DNA from: Gentiana macrophylla
Lineage: Eukaryota > Streptophyta > Magnoliopsida > Gentianales > Gentianaceae
DNA: 64,000 nucleotides
Assembly (NCBI GenBank): GCA_026214975.1
Contig: CM047805.1
Coordinates: 2,914,001-2,978,000 of the forward strand
Reading direction: 5' to 3'
In this document: positions 1 to 9,896 of the stretch, in pieces
Layout of the letters: each line of letters begins with the position of its first letter
Numbering within the stretch: position 1 is the first letter of the stretch
Notes under the pieces: generated by a model
Told to the model about the DNA's origin: nothing
What the model saw: only the letters and a program-made list of their open reading frames with translations
The model's database searches: none
Position numbers and translations under genes: made by a program

Positions 1-486
1 GCAGTCATCTCTGTTTTAACAGCAGCCTTCCACTTATCATTTTGAAGGGCCTCCTGAATATTTCTAGGGATAGAGTGAGAGTCCAGGTCCTGTGTAAACA
101 TGGAAAAGACAGGAGACAACTGACCATAAGATAAATAAGTATGAATAGAATGATCAGTGCATGATCTTTTCCCTTTCCTTAGAGCAATAGGTCTGTCATC
201 CACTTGATGGCTGAGAGTCGAGAGTCGATGGGCGAGGGCAGCGGACTCTGGTTCGATGAGGTTCTTTGAGGTTCCGTTCAAGAGCTCGGGTCGCAGACTC
301 TGGATCGTGAGATCGCCGGGTCGATGAATGTGAGTATCCGCAGGATCTTTGAAGGTTATGAGTCTGCCGAGGTTAGGGACTCTTTGAGGGTAAATGGTTT
401 TCTTGAGGAACGGACTTAGTTCAATCTCAATCGAGTTTCCATCGATTGACTCGCTCGATGAGGTTTCTTTGTAATATGGAGTCCTT
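1..486 (-). pseudogene. pol: F pol: integrase-RT linker and RT start
   Basis: On the minus strand the left edge reads IPRNIQEALQNDKWKAAV, the typical start of the copia reverse transcriptase domain, where the polyprotein is normally well conserved. Before it lies a Ser/Pro/Ile-rich linker with frame breaks, which in copia elements joins the integrase C-terminus to RT. The catalytic RT motifs lie beyond the window edge. Confidence 0.65.
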
Positions 487-831
487 TCAAAGAATTTCAC
501 ATCCATAGAATCGTAAAATTTCTTTCGGTAGGAGAGTAACACTTGTAACCTTTTTCATCTGTGCATATCCTAGGAAAATGCACTTATGAGCTTTAGGATC
601 AAGTTTATACGTGTTGAGCATGGATATAAACAAACACAAGACAACCAAAGATCTTTGGAGGCAATTGGGTAATAAGATGAGAGCAGGTGTGTGGTTAGCG
701 AGGGTTTGGAGAGGAGTTTTGAAACCTAACACTCTCTCGGGAAGTCTGTTGATTAAATATGTTGCGATCAATATAGCTTCACCCCACATGTATTTAGGAA
801 CATGTGTAGTGAACATGATTGATCTGGCCAT
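487..831 (-). pseudogene. pol: F pol: C-terminal integrase segment
   Basis: The minus-strand reading begins MARSIMFTTHVPKYMWGEAI and continues with ATYLINRLP. This is the stretch after the catalytic Glu of copia integrases, where the family usually has ARAMMF..VP..FWGEA...A.YLINR.P. A later segment, HKCIFLGY, matches the conserved end of the domain. Frame is lost on both sides, so it is a pseudogene fragment of F. Confidence 0.75.
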
Positions 832-959
832 TTCAGCAGATGCCTGTTCTTTCTTTCAAGAACCCCATTCTCATTGAGGTGTTTCCACACAACTACCGAT
901 ATGAACAATTCCTCTGTTTGTCAAGAAGTTAATGAGGTTAGACTCATAGTATTCGAGAG

Positions 960-1345
960 CATTATCGTCTTTAAGATCTTGATCTTAGTATCAAATTGGG
1001 TGGAGACCATGTGATAAAATTCTTGGAAGATAGGTCCAACTTCAGATTTGTCTTTCATTAAGAACAGCCAAGTGTTTCGGTATGATCATCAATGAAGGTT
1101 ACAAACCACCTTTTTCTGTTATACTTTTCACTCTTGAGGTCCCATACATCTTTGTGAATTAGGGTGAAAGGGAAGAGGGCAAGTGAGGTAACTTAGCATA
1201 CACAGATTTGGTGAGTTTAGCAAATTGACAAATATCACATTGAAGATCATTAAGATTACATCCTTTAAACAATTCAGGGATTAAAGACTTTAAATAACCA
1301 AAACTTGGATGTCCTAGTCTATAATGCCATAACATGATATTGTCT
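960..1345 (-). pseudogene. pol: F pol: GAG-pre-integrase and start of integrase core
   Basis: Minus-strand frames show LWHYRLGHPSFGYLK followed about 20 residues later by CDICQFAK. This is the HHCC zinc-binding unit at the N-terminus of copia integrase (GAG-pre-integrase region). Downstream, about 1000-1180, pieces such as VWDLKS and WFVTFIDDHT are remnants of the integrase core around its catalytic aspartates. Several frameshifts and stops interrupt the reading. Confidence 0.7.
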
Positions 1346-1656
1346 AGGTTTTGCGTGCAGTGCTTTGAGGCGAGGCTGTCTCATCTTGATCTTTCTCCTC
1401 TTCAAAGCAGGTTGATCACAAAGTGTCCTGGAAAGGAGGTTTAGCTTGCCCAATCACTTCTCGAGAAGAAAGATCCCGGAATGTGCACCGATTCTTATTA
1501 AAAACAACGGTCCAATTCAGATCTTTAGTGAGTTTCTCGATGATATAAGGTTCTGATCTAACTTTGGAACAAACAGACATTCTGTAGATATATCTCGATT
1601 ATTAAGTTTAACCTTCCCAACACCTTTTGCATAAGAAAGCAGAACCATCGTTAGTC

Positions 1657-2023
1657 TTAGTGCGTGAATTTGGTTGCATGGCATATATTGGGTAATAAGT
1701 TTTTATTACCAGTCATATGGGAAGAAGCCCCAGAATCAACAATCCAAGTCTCATTACTAAGAGGTGAGTAAAATATACCTGTTTTAGCATGAGTGGCCAT
1801 TTCAGTAGGGGAGCTACCTTCACGATCTTTGAGCAATAAAGGCTTTAAAAGGCAAAGAAACCGAGCATTCACTTCTTATCATTCTCCTCTTCACCGATAA
1901 GTTTGCCTTGACTTTCCCTGGTTGGTTTTGAGGTTTTAGAGGATTAGGTTTGCCATGTAGCTTCCAACAATTGTCCTTGGTGTGATTTGTGCGTTTGCGG
2001 TGATCACGTAAGCGACTTTCCAA
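1657..2023 (-). pseudogene. pol: F pol: aspartic protease and degraded zinc knuckle
   Basis: Two overlapping minus-strand frames. The downstream one contains WIVDSGASSHMTGN, the aspartic protease active site of copia elements (D-S-G) with its usual SSHMTG context. The upstream one contains TNHTKDNCWKLHGKP, the back half of the Gag CCHC zinc knuckle. The first two cysteines of that knuckle appear lost (RDHRKR where CxxC is expected), so the nucleic-acid-binding function is probably gone. The frame change between the parts is a lesion. Confidence 0.7.
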
Positions 2024-2139
2024 ACTTTCTCGGTGAAGCTTCTGTAAGTCTCATTAACCTTGAAGAGGCAAGTACCTTCAAGTAGGGTTGTCGGCCAGGG
2101 GAGTTCAAAGAAACATCACTTTCTCCTCGCTTTCCTCAT

Positions 2140-2823
2140 GTTTGACCTCAAAGCAAACATGGATTTGATATTTGGAAGAGGTTTAGTAGCAAGAATTCTA
2201 CCTCGACATCATCAAGAGTAGGATTGATCCGAGAAGGAATTTGAATACTCTCTTTTCTCGATAATGTCTTTAAAGAGTGCGGCATCTTTAACATCATTCC
2301 AGGTGAGTTTCCAACATATCTAGGTGTTTTCATGCCTTAGATAGTTGATTAAAGTATTGAGTTCTGAGACATATCCCCTTGTCTGCAATTTTGAATCTGA
2401 GCTTGAGTTCATAGACTTGGATGTATTGTCCTTTTTTGAGTAAAGGTCTCCGGCATTGTCCTGCATTTCCTTAGCAAAGTGTCATACATCATGAAGTTCT
2501 CACCGATCTCTTTTGTCATAGACGTCGTGAGGATGGTCATGACTTGGTTATTTTTCTCGTGTCCCATGCTTCAAACTTGGGGTCGGGCCAAACAGGCGAG
2601 GGGAGTTTGGAACCGCATGATATCCCATCTTGCCCTGGCCGGAGATATACATTTTCATAGACCTTGACCATAGCAAGTAATTGTTACCATCAAGTTTATG
2701 ATTTGTAAAAGAAGAGTGTTCGATTATCCCATCATCTTGAGGCAAATTGTGGGTCTCATCAAGAAGATGAAACTCGAGATAATGTTGACATTTTTTTTTA
2801 CGAAAAGGAACCGAGTTTTGCAA
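2140..2823 (-). pseudogene. gag: F gag (copia)
   Basis: The N-terminal part (2548-2823) contains HKLDGNNYLLWSRSMKMYI, the conserved start of plant copia Gag proteins of the UBN2/DUF4219 type. Reading on leftward in shifting frames, about 2150-2330, further Gag-like helical sequence is seen, but it has stops. The start lies just inside the PBS and 5' LTR, as expected. Gag would form the virus-like particle core; this copy cannot encode a full one. Confidence 0.65.
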
Positions 2824-2844
2824 ATGGATTTTAGAACTCGTGAA

Positions 2845-2856
2845 GTCTCGATACCA
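2845..2856 (-). other. Primer-binding site of F, degraded
   Basis: The minus strand reads TGGTATCGAGAC next to the LTR end. Copia elements use TGGTATCAGAGC, complementary to the 3' end of initiator tRNA-Met, so this matches with small changes. It fixes the inner boundary of the 5' LTR at 2857. Confidence 0.6.
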
Positions 2857-3244
2857 TGAAGAGAGTTTGAGAATGTGATAAACACAAGAGTAAACTTCAA
2901 CTTAGTTTATTCATTGAGTAAAAAGATGTATAAATAGATACAATTGAGATAGAGAGACTAGCTAGCTAGCTTGGGCGGCCACTTGAGTATGTAGATGTGG
3001 GCGGCAAGCATGCAAAAGTAAAAAGTAAAAGTTATGTCTATGACATAAAGTAAACTAGAGTTTGACATATTAATTGTTTATATGAATCACAATTAATATC
3101 ACAATTAATATGTATTTTACAATTAAATAAAGTGTACAAAATATTATGCACGAAATCCTGAGGCTCAGCAGAGTCTGCTGAGCACCCTGCTGAAACCTCA
3201 GCGGACACAACTCAGTATGCTGTATGCTGAGTAATATTTCTACA
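2857..3244 (-). repeat. 5' LTR of copia element F
   Basis: On the minus strand the LTR runs from TGTAGAAATATTACTC (3244) to CTCTCTTCA (2857), 388 bp with TG...CA ends, directly followed by the PBS. It contains TATTTATA near 2930 and a perfect inverted repeat at 3163-3183. A shorter alternative outer edge at 3067 (TGTCAAAC...) also has TG/CA ends. The longer version is preferred because homology to the neighbouring D LTR resumes right after 3244. Confidence 0.55.
3163..3183. promoter_or_regulatory. Perfect palindrome in U3 of the F LTR
   Basis: Arms GCTCAGCAGA and TCTGCTGAGC flank a single G. Further half-copies of CTCAGC/GCTGAG lie at 3184-3232. In sense orientation they are in U3, upstream of the TATA-like TATTTATA. 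They could bind a dimeric factor or fold as a stem-loop. The function is inferred. Confidence 0.5.
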
Positions 3245-4695
3245 CAAACAATTAAAGGCGATAGCCGAGCCATGATCCAATCAACTACGTACCAAACCCT
3301 AGCTAAGTCCGAAGATATTCTCGATTTACCTAAACTTCTTGACGTCAAAAGTAGGGTGTCGCTTCCTATTTCCGAGAATAGACATTATTTCAATAATCTA
3401 CCCTCCTATGTCAGGTTCAACAGTCCGCTGACCGGATTTAACTGACTCAACACGGTCTACGCTCTATGAGACGCTCGACAAGTCGATATAAAACCTCACA
3501 ACGAAACCGAGTCTGAACAACTCAGTCGGTTTTACACAGTGATCCTATAACCCCTTTTCCCGTATCCTCTCGCAAAATACATATGTAAAGAAGACGCGTG
3601 AAATACGATTATTGAGTCGCGAGTTCAATAAAAGTCATTTACGAATAAGTTCTAGAACGATAACAACACCGAGAATCTAACAATCAACACATCAAAATCA
3701 TTCCAATCAACAAGCTAGAGGTTCGATTTCGAAGGCTATCACATATCTCGGCTATAAAATGATTACCTACTCATTATACTAAGCAAAATATAAGGAAACA
3801 ACAACAAAAGTTAACAAAGATAAAGATCGGAAGCAAGGAGAAATTGAAATTACCGAATCGAGACGAAGAACACCGGAAGAAAAACGAAATCCAAACTGAA
3901 ATTTCAATAGCTAGTAGCACCGATCTTCGGATTACAACAACATAAAACTAATCTAAGCTAAAACTATATACAAATCTAATCTAAGCTAAGAAAAGGTGAA
4001 GAAAAGCAGCTGAAAATGCTTTGAAAAATCGATCTAAAAGAGGAGAGAATCGATCTAGATCAAATGGGGGGTATTTATAGTGTTTTTGCAGATTCGATCA
4101 TTAGGCGTGCGCCTAGAAAACCTTAGGCGCACGCCTAGCTCATCGAAATCACGTCTTGAAACATTTGGCCTTCTTAGGCGCGCGCGCCTGGTGACACACC
4201 CTCAGTAAATAGGCCATAACTTTGTGTGTAGACCACCAAATCGAGTGATTCAAAATGCGTTGGAAAGCTAATGAAATTGTCTACAACTTTCATGAAGATG
4301 TCCAGCCCAGAAAATACCTCTAAAGTGGATCAAAATGCAGATCAATGGAAGGTATGGTTGTAGTACCAACACGTTTTGATCCGTTTGAACGTTTAAGCTT
4401 CGGGCACATGTTCCAATCCTCGTATCTCGCCTTCCGGACATCTCAAACACCTAAGTCCTGTACAAAATCACTACAAATACCACACATAATCCCTACAGGA
4501 CACTAGGGTGACAGAGAGTATAGTAAATTACACCGAAAAATAATGAGATTTCCGGACTTTTCGTCCTAGGTCTCGAAATGATAACCAAGGTGTAAAATAC
4601 ATCAAAATACAATCAAATGTCTCCGGAAACATATAAAATGAGGTATAAACGGGGTATAATTACATAGAAAATGATAGCCAATTTGACTCTCATCA
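3245..4695 (-). repeat. 3' LTR of D, truncated by F
   Basis: Matches the LTR at 5437-7121 from GCCATGATCCAA (3269) to the end CTCTCATCA (4695). The first ~185 bp are missing because F is inserted there; the rest should lie beyond F. It contains GGTATTTATAG (4070-4080), a TATA box on the minus strand, and three palindromes at 4102-4190. Confidence 0.65.
4070..4190 (-). promoter_or_regulatory. D LTR promoter: TATA box plus three GGCGYRCGCC palindromes
   Basis: On the minus strand the order is TAGGCGCGCGCGCCTG-like (4175-4190), TAGGCGTGCGCCTA (complement of 4124-4137), TAGGCGCACGCCTA (complement of 4102-4115), then CTATAAATACC (4070-4080). The three palindromes thus lie about 20-120 bp upstream of the TATA box. 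Confidence 0.6.
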
Positions 4696-5268
4696 ATCCA
4701 CCATCACTATTTTTTCAATAAGGTTCAAATGAGAAGGAATAAATGATTCACTAGTAGCATGTTTCATACCTTCTTCATAACACTCATGATGGGTGATTAC
4801 CTCAAGAGTCGACGGTGGAGCAAATGAAATTTCATCATTTTTAACACTCATCTCAACCTTCCTCTTCTCAATCAATTGCTCTACCCGGTTCTCCAAACTC
4901 TTTATTTCCGATTGAAGAGTAGTAAATGTGTTGTTGGAACTAGTCCGAAGATCCCTCAACTCACGGCATTGCTCTTGCAAAGTCTTATTGATTTGCTCCA
5001 ATAACATATCGGTCGTACTCTTTTATGGAGGAGGAGGTATTTGTGAAGGTTGAGCATATTGAAAATAGTCATTGGTGTGTTGAAACTGAGAACTTGGAGG
5101 ACTCCCCCACTCATTGTTGTATGGTGATGTGTATGGGTTGAACTGATAATATGGTTGGAATCCAAAACCCATAGCACCGAAATTAAAGCCTCCAAAAGAG
5201 TAGGGAGAAGAGCCCTTATGGCCATATGGATCCATACACTGCGATTCAAGGGAAAAACAAGAACACAA
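4693..5268 (-). pseudogene. D internal ORF: Gag C-terminal remnant
   Basis: The minus-strand upstream part (5023-5268) is rich in Gly, Tyr, Phe, Pro and Gln (for example PYSFGGFNFG and YYQFNPYTS) and ends in a Pro run and a stop. The next reading (4693-5007) gives MLLEQINKTLQEQCRELRDL then LQSEIKSLENRVEQL, a strong coiled coil. A Pro/Gln-rich stretch followed by a coiled coil resembles the C-terminal end of Athila-type Gag proteins. The identification is by pattern only. No zinc knuckle, protease or RT follows. Confidence 0.45.
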
Positions 5269-5411
5269 TCATGGTATCTAGTCACCACCACTACCGCAGT
5301 AGGTGGTGTGACTCTTCAACAAAAATCCAACATCATGGAAGGAAAAAAAGCAAAAGAAATAAAACAACCTAAGCCTAAGTCTTCAAAAGACTTATTTGAT
5401 ATCGATTTGAT

Positions 5412-5429
5412 TCCCCGGCAACGGCACCA
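5412..5429 (-). other. Primer-binding site of D (tRNA-Asp type)
   Basis: The plus strand reads TCCCCGGCAACGGCACCA, one base different from TCCCCGGCAACGGCGCCA found in elements A and B. The minus strand would pair with the 3' end of tRNA-Asp. It sits 7 bp inside the 5' LTR start at 5437 and fixes the orientation. Confidence 0.75.
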
Positions 5430-5436
5430 GAAAACT

Positions 5437-7121
5437 TGATGACCAAAATAGTAACGACCAACCTTAACCGGCAGAGTACCGGGTCGGATGTACTATAGAG
5501 GTGAGCAATGTCGTATCCCACGAGGAATTTATCGAATACCAAAGTCGTTTTCGGATTTAGTTTAGGTTAACCAAAGATATTTCAAGTATTCAATTATGCT
5601 AAAACGATATTTAAACGAGAAATAAAGAGAGAAAGAGACATAGTCAAACCATGATCCAACTGATTACTTTGGCCCTCTAATTAATTATTCGGGAATGGGA
5701 TTAACCAAACTACCAACCTAACACTTATACCGACTCATTCATGGTTGCAAACTCCTAAGCTAGTGTAAGACGCCATGCAACAATCAAACACCCTTTGCCC
5801 GGTTCAACAGTCCGCCTTTAAGGATTTAACTGACCGAAACAAGATTAACGCTCTAGAGTTTCTCGATTTCTCAACCGATTGAACCTCACTACCTAATCAA
5901 TCCAAACAACTCAGTTGATTACAAGAAATGATCTTAAAACCTCTTTGCCCACACCCCTTCGCAACATACATTTATAAAAGTGGTGTGTGTTCATGAACTA
6001 GGTCTACAGTCTAATTAAAGCATTAATAACAAGTTTTAAGACATGAATTCGTCGATATAACAACAATTAACCACTACCCATTCCCAATTTCATCAATTAG
6101 AGGGTGATTTCTTCAATTTTCACATGATTTGACTATGAAATGTTTAGCTATTCATAGTAAAACAAGAAATAACAATCAAAAAGAGAATTAAAGCCTTGAA
6201 ACAAGAAAGGAAACTAAATTGATTACCAAAATCGAAGAGGATGATGTTTCTTCAATTTCCATACAAACCCATGTCACTTGGTGAAGAAGAAGATCCAAAA
6301 ATGCAAAAATAAAGTAAGAGGAACTATAATCTAAGCTAGATTGAGCTTAATCTAAGTAAATTAGGTGTATAAATTAATCTAAAGGGAAGAGGGGTGGAAT
6401 TTCGACCTAGAGTATGTGTTTCTAAGGTTTTGGGTCTAAGAGAATGAGGAAAAATCTGAAAAAGAGCTATTTATAGGTCCAAAAAAAGTGCTGGAAAATT
6501 GCTTTTGGCGCGCACCAAAGCCTTTGGCGCGCCCCAAAACTGACTCTGTGATTCTAGGAGGTCTCTGTTCTACTTTGGCGCGCCCCAAAGTTTTCAGCGC
6601 GCGCCAAAAATCTAGACTGATACACCTTCAGTAATCTGAAAATATCTTTCCGTGTAGAGCTCCGATTTGAGTGATTCAAAGTGCGTTGGATAGATCATTC
6701 AATTATATACAACTTTCATGAAGTCCAAAAGTCTATAAAATGCCTCCAACATTGCTAAAAGTTCAGATAAAGTGAATGTAAGGCGAAAACATCAACTATT
6801 TTTAATCCGTTTCCATCCCCGGGCTTCGGTTTCGTGTTTCTAAGCCTCGTGCCTTAACTTCCGGGTTAATGAGTCACCTATTTCATGTATCACAACATTC
6901 AAAAACATACCGAGCATAATTCCACAAGATAAATAGGTCTCGAAAAAGGTCAAAAACATCGTAAAATACCGAGGTTTTCCATCAATGTGACGGTTTCCCT
7001 CAAAGTGAGTGTGCAATGCATTTTGCCCTATAAATGGTCTAAAAGTACCCAATATAAGCCAAATGTGTCATAAGTGGGGGTTAAAACATGCACCGAAGCA
7101 TAGTAAAGTTGACTCTCATCA
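5437..7121 (-). repeat. 5' LTR of D, complete
   Basis: 1685 bp; the minus strand starts TGATGAGAGTCAAC (7121) and ends GTTTTGGTCATCA-like at 5437. It contains the plant Athila/Tat U5 block (CCGGCAGAGTACCGGGTC, then GTCGTATCCCACGAGG), a TATA box at 6467-6478 and four GGCGCGC-type palindromes (6505-6610). The outside flank is GTTAG (7122-7126). Confidence 0.65.
6467..6610 (-). promoter_or_regulatory. D LTR promoter: TATA box plus four GGCGCGCC-type palindromes
   Basis: TTGGCGCGCACCAA (6505-6518), TTGGCGCGCCCCAA (6524-6537 and 6575-6588) and CAGCGCGCGCCAAA (~6595-6608) lie on the minus-strand upstream side of CTATAAATAGC (6467-6478). The same layout occurs in the other D LTR although most surrounding bases differ. 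Confidence 0.6.
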
Positions 7122-7126
7122 GTTAG

Positions 7127-7349
7127 CTGTACATAGGCACCTGTTGTCCTTGCAAATGGAAATATGGTAATATTAGGGAATAGCCCCCGTAGCTGATAAA
7201 GAATTAAAATTTTCCAGCAAGGAAAATTGATTCATAGTTTGGGGGGAATTGTTTTAATCACTCATAGTTAGGACTAATTCTTTAGAAACTCATAAGAGGT
7301 ATTTTTGTGTGTCACCATTATTTACTTTTCTTGCACTTGTTGGTCAAGG
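7127..7349. other. Degenerate retroelement sequence, no gene recognised
   Basis: No convincing ORF. TTTGGGGGGAATT at 7239-7251 looks like a polypurine tract followed by a possible LTR start TGTTTTAATC at 7250, which would be the left end of LTR H. Bases 7345-7349 (CAAGG) are the left TSD of the solo LTR. Confidence 0.4.
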
Positions 7350-9286
7350 TGTTGAAATAGTATCTTAAACCCAATCGGGTTGGACCGGGTCGGATCATTT
7401 CTACTATTTCTTTATGTTTGTACATATATTAAATGGCTTTCCTGTTGTCATATATATATCGTCTTTTAAGAACCAATTATGAATTGTTATATGATAACGT
7501 CCTTGGTATTAAACTGTGATAGAGAAACCATGATAGGCGATTATGGTGATGAGATCTCTAATCACTTTAATAAGTTTGATACTTAAATGTCTCTAAGCTG
7601 ATATACTATTAAACAGGGCATTGATAGTATAAACAGACTAGCACGTATTAGATGTCTTCTATCTTTAAGGGCAGGGATAGATCTCGTCTATCGAAGTGTA
7701 GAGACACTTGGACTGTATGTGGACATGTATTAGAGAATGCGTACATTAGACTGACCCACTTACACGGTTAAGTGCCACACTATGTGGCGGTTGTGTAATT
7801 ATCCTTTAGACCGGAGTCTTCATGGCATCACGGTGTGGATTGTCATGCTTTGACACTATTGAGGTTTTCCCTAGCCACGGGGCGATCATGCGGTAGTGAT
7901 TGGGTGTGATACTGAAGCATACGGAGTATACATGATTGGTCGTCCGGGAATCGCTATCCTATGATTGGGATCGAATATCCGAAATGGCCTTCTTATAAGG
8001 AATGTCTAGATCTCGTGAATCTTTGCAAAGTGAGAGTAAATGAGTTACTTCGAGAGAGCATGACATCCAGATTATAAGATACGGTCGTTAATGTTTGACA
8101 CTCGACGTACGACCATATGGATATTATTACAGTGATAGGATTGTAAGTTACACGGTAACTGTTTCATATGAAAGGTAGTAGTCATTGCATTTGACTCTTC
8201 CGATGATTGGGGTCACGGTGTGTTGCTGACGCGCTATCCCGTGATCGTTAGGCATGAAGGGCATTTTCGTAATTTGCACTTTGTGCCTACGGCCAACATA
8301 TTCGGAAGCCTATCGGGTCACACACATAAGAACATCTAGCCGGATTAAAATGTGGTTATAGTTGATAACCAAATAAGGAAATAATTTATCTCGTACTATA
8401 AAGGTTATAGTGGTAAATTAATATGGTGGTATTTATTTATTATGAATAAATTAAATACAATATATTAATTAAGTTGATTAATTAAATACACTTATATTGA
8501 TAAGTGGCTCCACATATGTGTATAAGTGATACACTTGGATTGTGCAATTTAATTAATGATATTACCTATAATTAATATTAGATATTAATAATATAAAATA
8601 ATATAGATATATTATGCATATATGCGTGTGTGGTGTGCACATGTGATGTGCATTAATGCATGCGACTAAGTGTAGTATGTATATATAATATATAGAGATT
8701 TATGCATATAATATATATATGTGATATATACACATGTGTAAATTGATTTATGGTAATAAGATAAATATAGTCAATATTGACAATATCTTGGAAATATTTA
8801 ATATAGGATATTAAATTAAATGAGATAAATCAATCAATTATATTTTCCTTATTTTATTGGGAAAATGTTTTCTTCTCCTCCACTCTAGTCTGGGGCGCCA
8901 CTTTCCCTATAAAAAGGAAGTGGGTGTCAAGCTCTTTTGAACAACACAATTCCAAGAACTAATAGTTCTTGTGTAAAATAGATAGCATCCTATAGAGAGT
9001 TGGAGAGGGGAAAAGGGCCGGTCTAACAACCGGAGTTTTCCAATAGCAATCCATGATGGGATTCCGGCGGGCTGTTCGTGTGGACTAGCGGTAGAGGCCG
9101 AACACTTGGGCGGCTCTATGCAGAACTACTCTCCTTAGACGGTCAAAGCGTCGATCTTTTAGATCAACCAAGGTAACTACCGTCTACTACTTATTTGTTT
9201 ATTGCTTAAACGAAGTCGATCTTGGGTAAAAGGAAATCAAAATTTTGAATTCCGCTGCGTTCCCGTGTAGATTTCCTAACACAAGG
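7345..9286. repeat. Target-site duplication CAAGG around the solo LTR
   Basis: CAAGG occurs at 7345-7349 directly before TGTTGAAATAG and again at 9282-9286 directly after CCTAACA. A perfect 5-bp TSD shows one copia insertion later reduced to a single LTR. Confidence 0.85.
7350..9281 (+). mobile_element. Solo copia LTR, same family as element C
   Basis: 1932 bp from TGTTGAAATAG to ATTTCCTAACA. It is homologous to the LTRs of C (42364-44174, 50036-51855) along its length: CCCAATYGGGTTGGACCGG near the start, CATGGCATCACGGTGTGG, GGGCGATCATGCGGTAGTG, and the end AAGGAAATCAAAATTTT...TTCCTAACA. It carries extra AT-rich segments around 8470-8760 (TATA/TGTG-rich) and CTATAAAAAG at about 8908. No PBS or internal sequence follows, and TSDs flank it, so LTR-LTR recombination removed the rest. 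Confidence 0.85.
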
Positions 9287-9628
9287 ACCACCTTTATTGT
9301 TCTCAATCTTGGTTTTATTGTATCCTGAAGAGTCTTTGTGGTATCGACCTTGATTCGGCTTCACTATACTGCAGTTGAACTAGTTCTCTTGCTAGTAATT
9401 CGTGAGTTGCACGAGATCAATCTTAAAGATATTAGAGATTTGCTTTCGGATCTAGACTTTTCTTCAAGATTCAAGTTGGTGTTCTTGGAGCCAGATTTTT
9501 TATTGTTTAGTTGCTTTAAACGTTTCCCATGAACCGTAAAATGCTAGATTTGATTGTTGTTAGTGTTGGAAATGGTTTGGAATCGAAAAGACAGCAGTTC
9601 AAGCCATTATTCTGCAGAATCGCGTCAT

Positions 9629-9896
9629 TTGGCGCACGCCAATGCTTTTAGCGTGCGCCAGACCGCAACAGAAACTTGTAGAATGCTGTCTGGACTGTTA
9701 GCGCACGCCAACCCGAAGAATGTTAGAACATGATGCTTTTGTTCAGTTTTGGCCGGTGCTAAAATAGTTTAGCGCCCTCCAAACATACCAGAACTGAGCA
9801 AAATGCTTCCAGAGGTCTTTGGCCGGCGTCAAAACCCTTTAGCGCACGCCAAAATGCTTTGTAGTGTAAAATCTTGTTTTATTCCCTTATATGAGC
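9629..9896 (+). promoter_or_regulatory. H LTR: seven TTGGCGCACGCCAA-like palindromes before a TATA-like box
   Basis: Variants of TTGGCGCACGCCAA / TAGCGCACGCCA occur at about 9629, 9649, 9699, 9751, 9769, 9822 and 9840. CCCTTATATGAGC follows at 9885-9897. Several copies have decayed (TTGGCCGGTGCTAA). The layout resembles D, but on the plus strand. Confidence 0.5.

Larger units (their letters stand above)
1..3244 (-). mobile_element. Ty1/copia retrotransposon F, 5' two thirds only
   Basis: Minus-strand copia element. Reading leftward from the 5' LTR (2857-3244) come a PBS, gag, protease, the integrase zinc domain, the integrase core and the very start of reverse transcriptase, where the window ends. 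Domain order protease-integrase-RT defines Ty1/copia. All coding parts are fragmented by stops and frameshifts, so this copy is dead. It is inserted into the left LTR of element D: D-like sequence resumes immediately after 3244. The 3' LTR and second TSD lie outside the window. The first five flanking bases, CAAAC (3245-3249), are the predicted TSD. Confidence 0.8.
3245..7121 (-). mobile_element. Non-autonomous gypsy-type element D
   Basis: Two homologous but strongly diverged LTRs (3245-4695 and 5437-7121) flank only about 740 bp of internal DNA. A tRNA-Asp-type PBS lies at 5412-5429, so the right LTR is the 5' LTR and the element is on the minus strand. The LTRs share the inner end TGATGAGAGTCAA and a block around GAGTGATTCAAARTGCGTTGG. 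There are no pol domains; only a Gag-like remnant is seen. Either the internal part was deleted or the element moved using proteins of an autonomous relative. The LTR divergence marks it as old, or as a recombinant of two family members. Confidence 0.65.

Noticed and set aside
9338..9532. 64-residue plus-strand open frame
   Set aside because: Inside LTR H, no motif, no supporting context.
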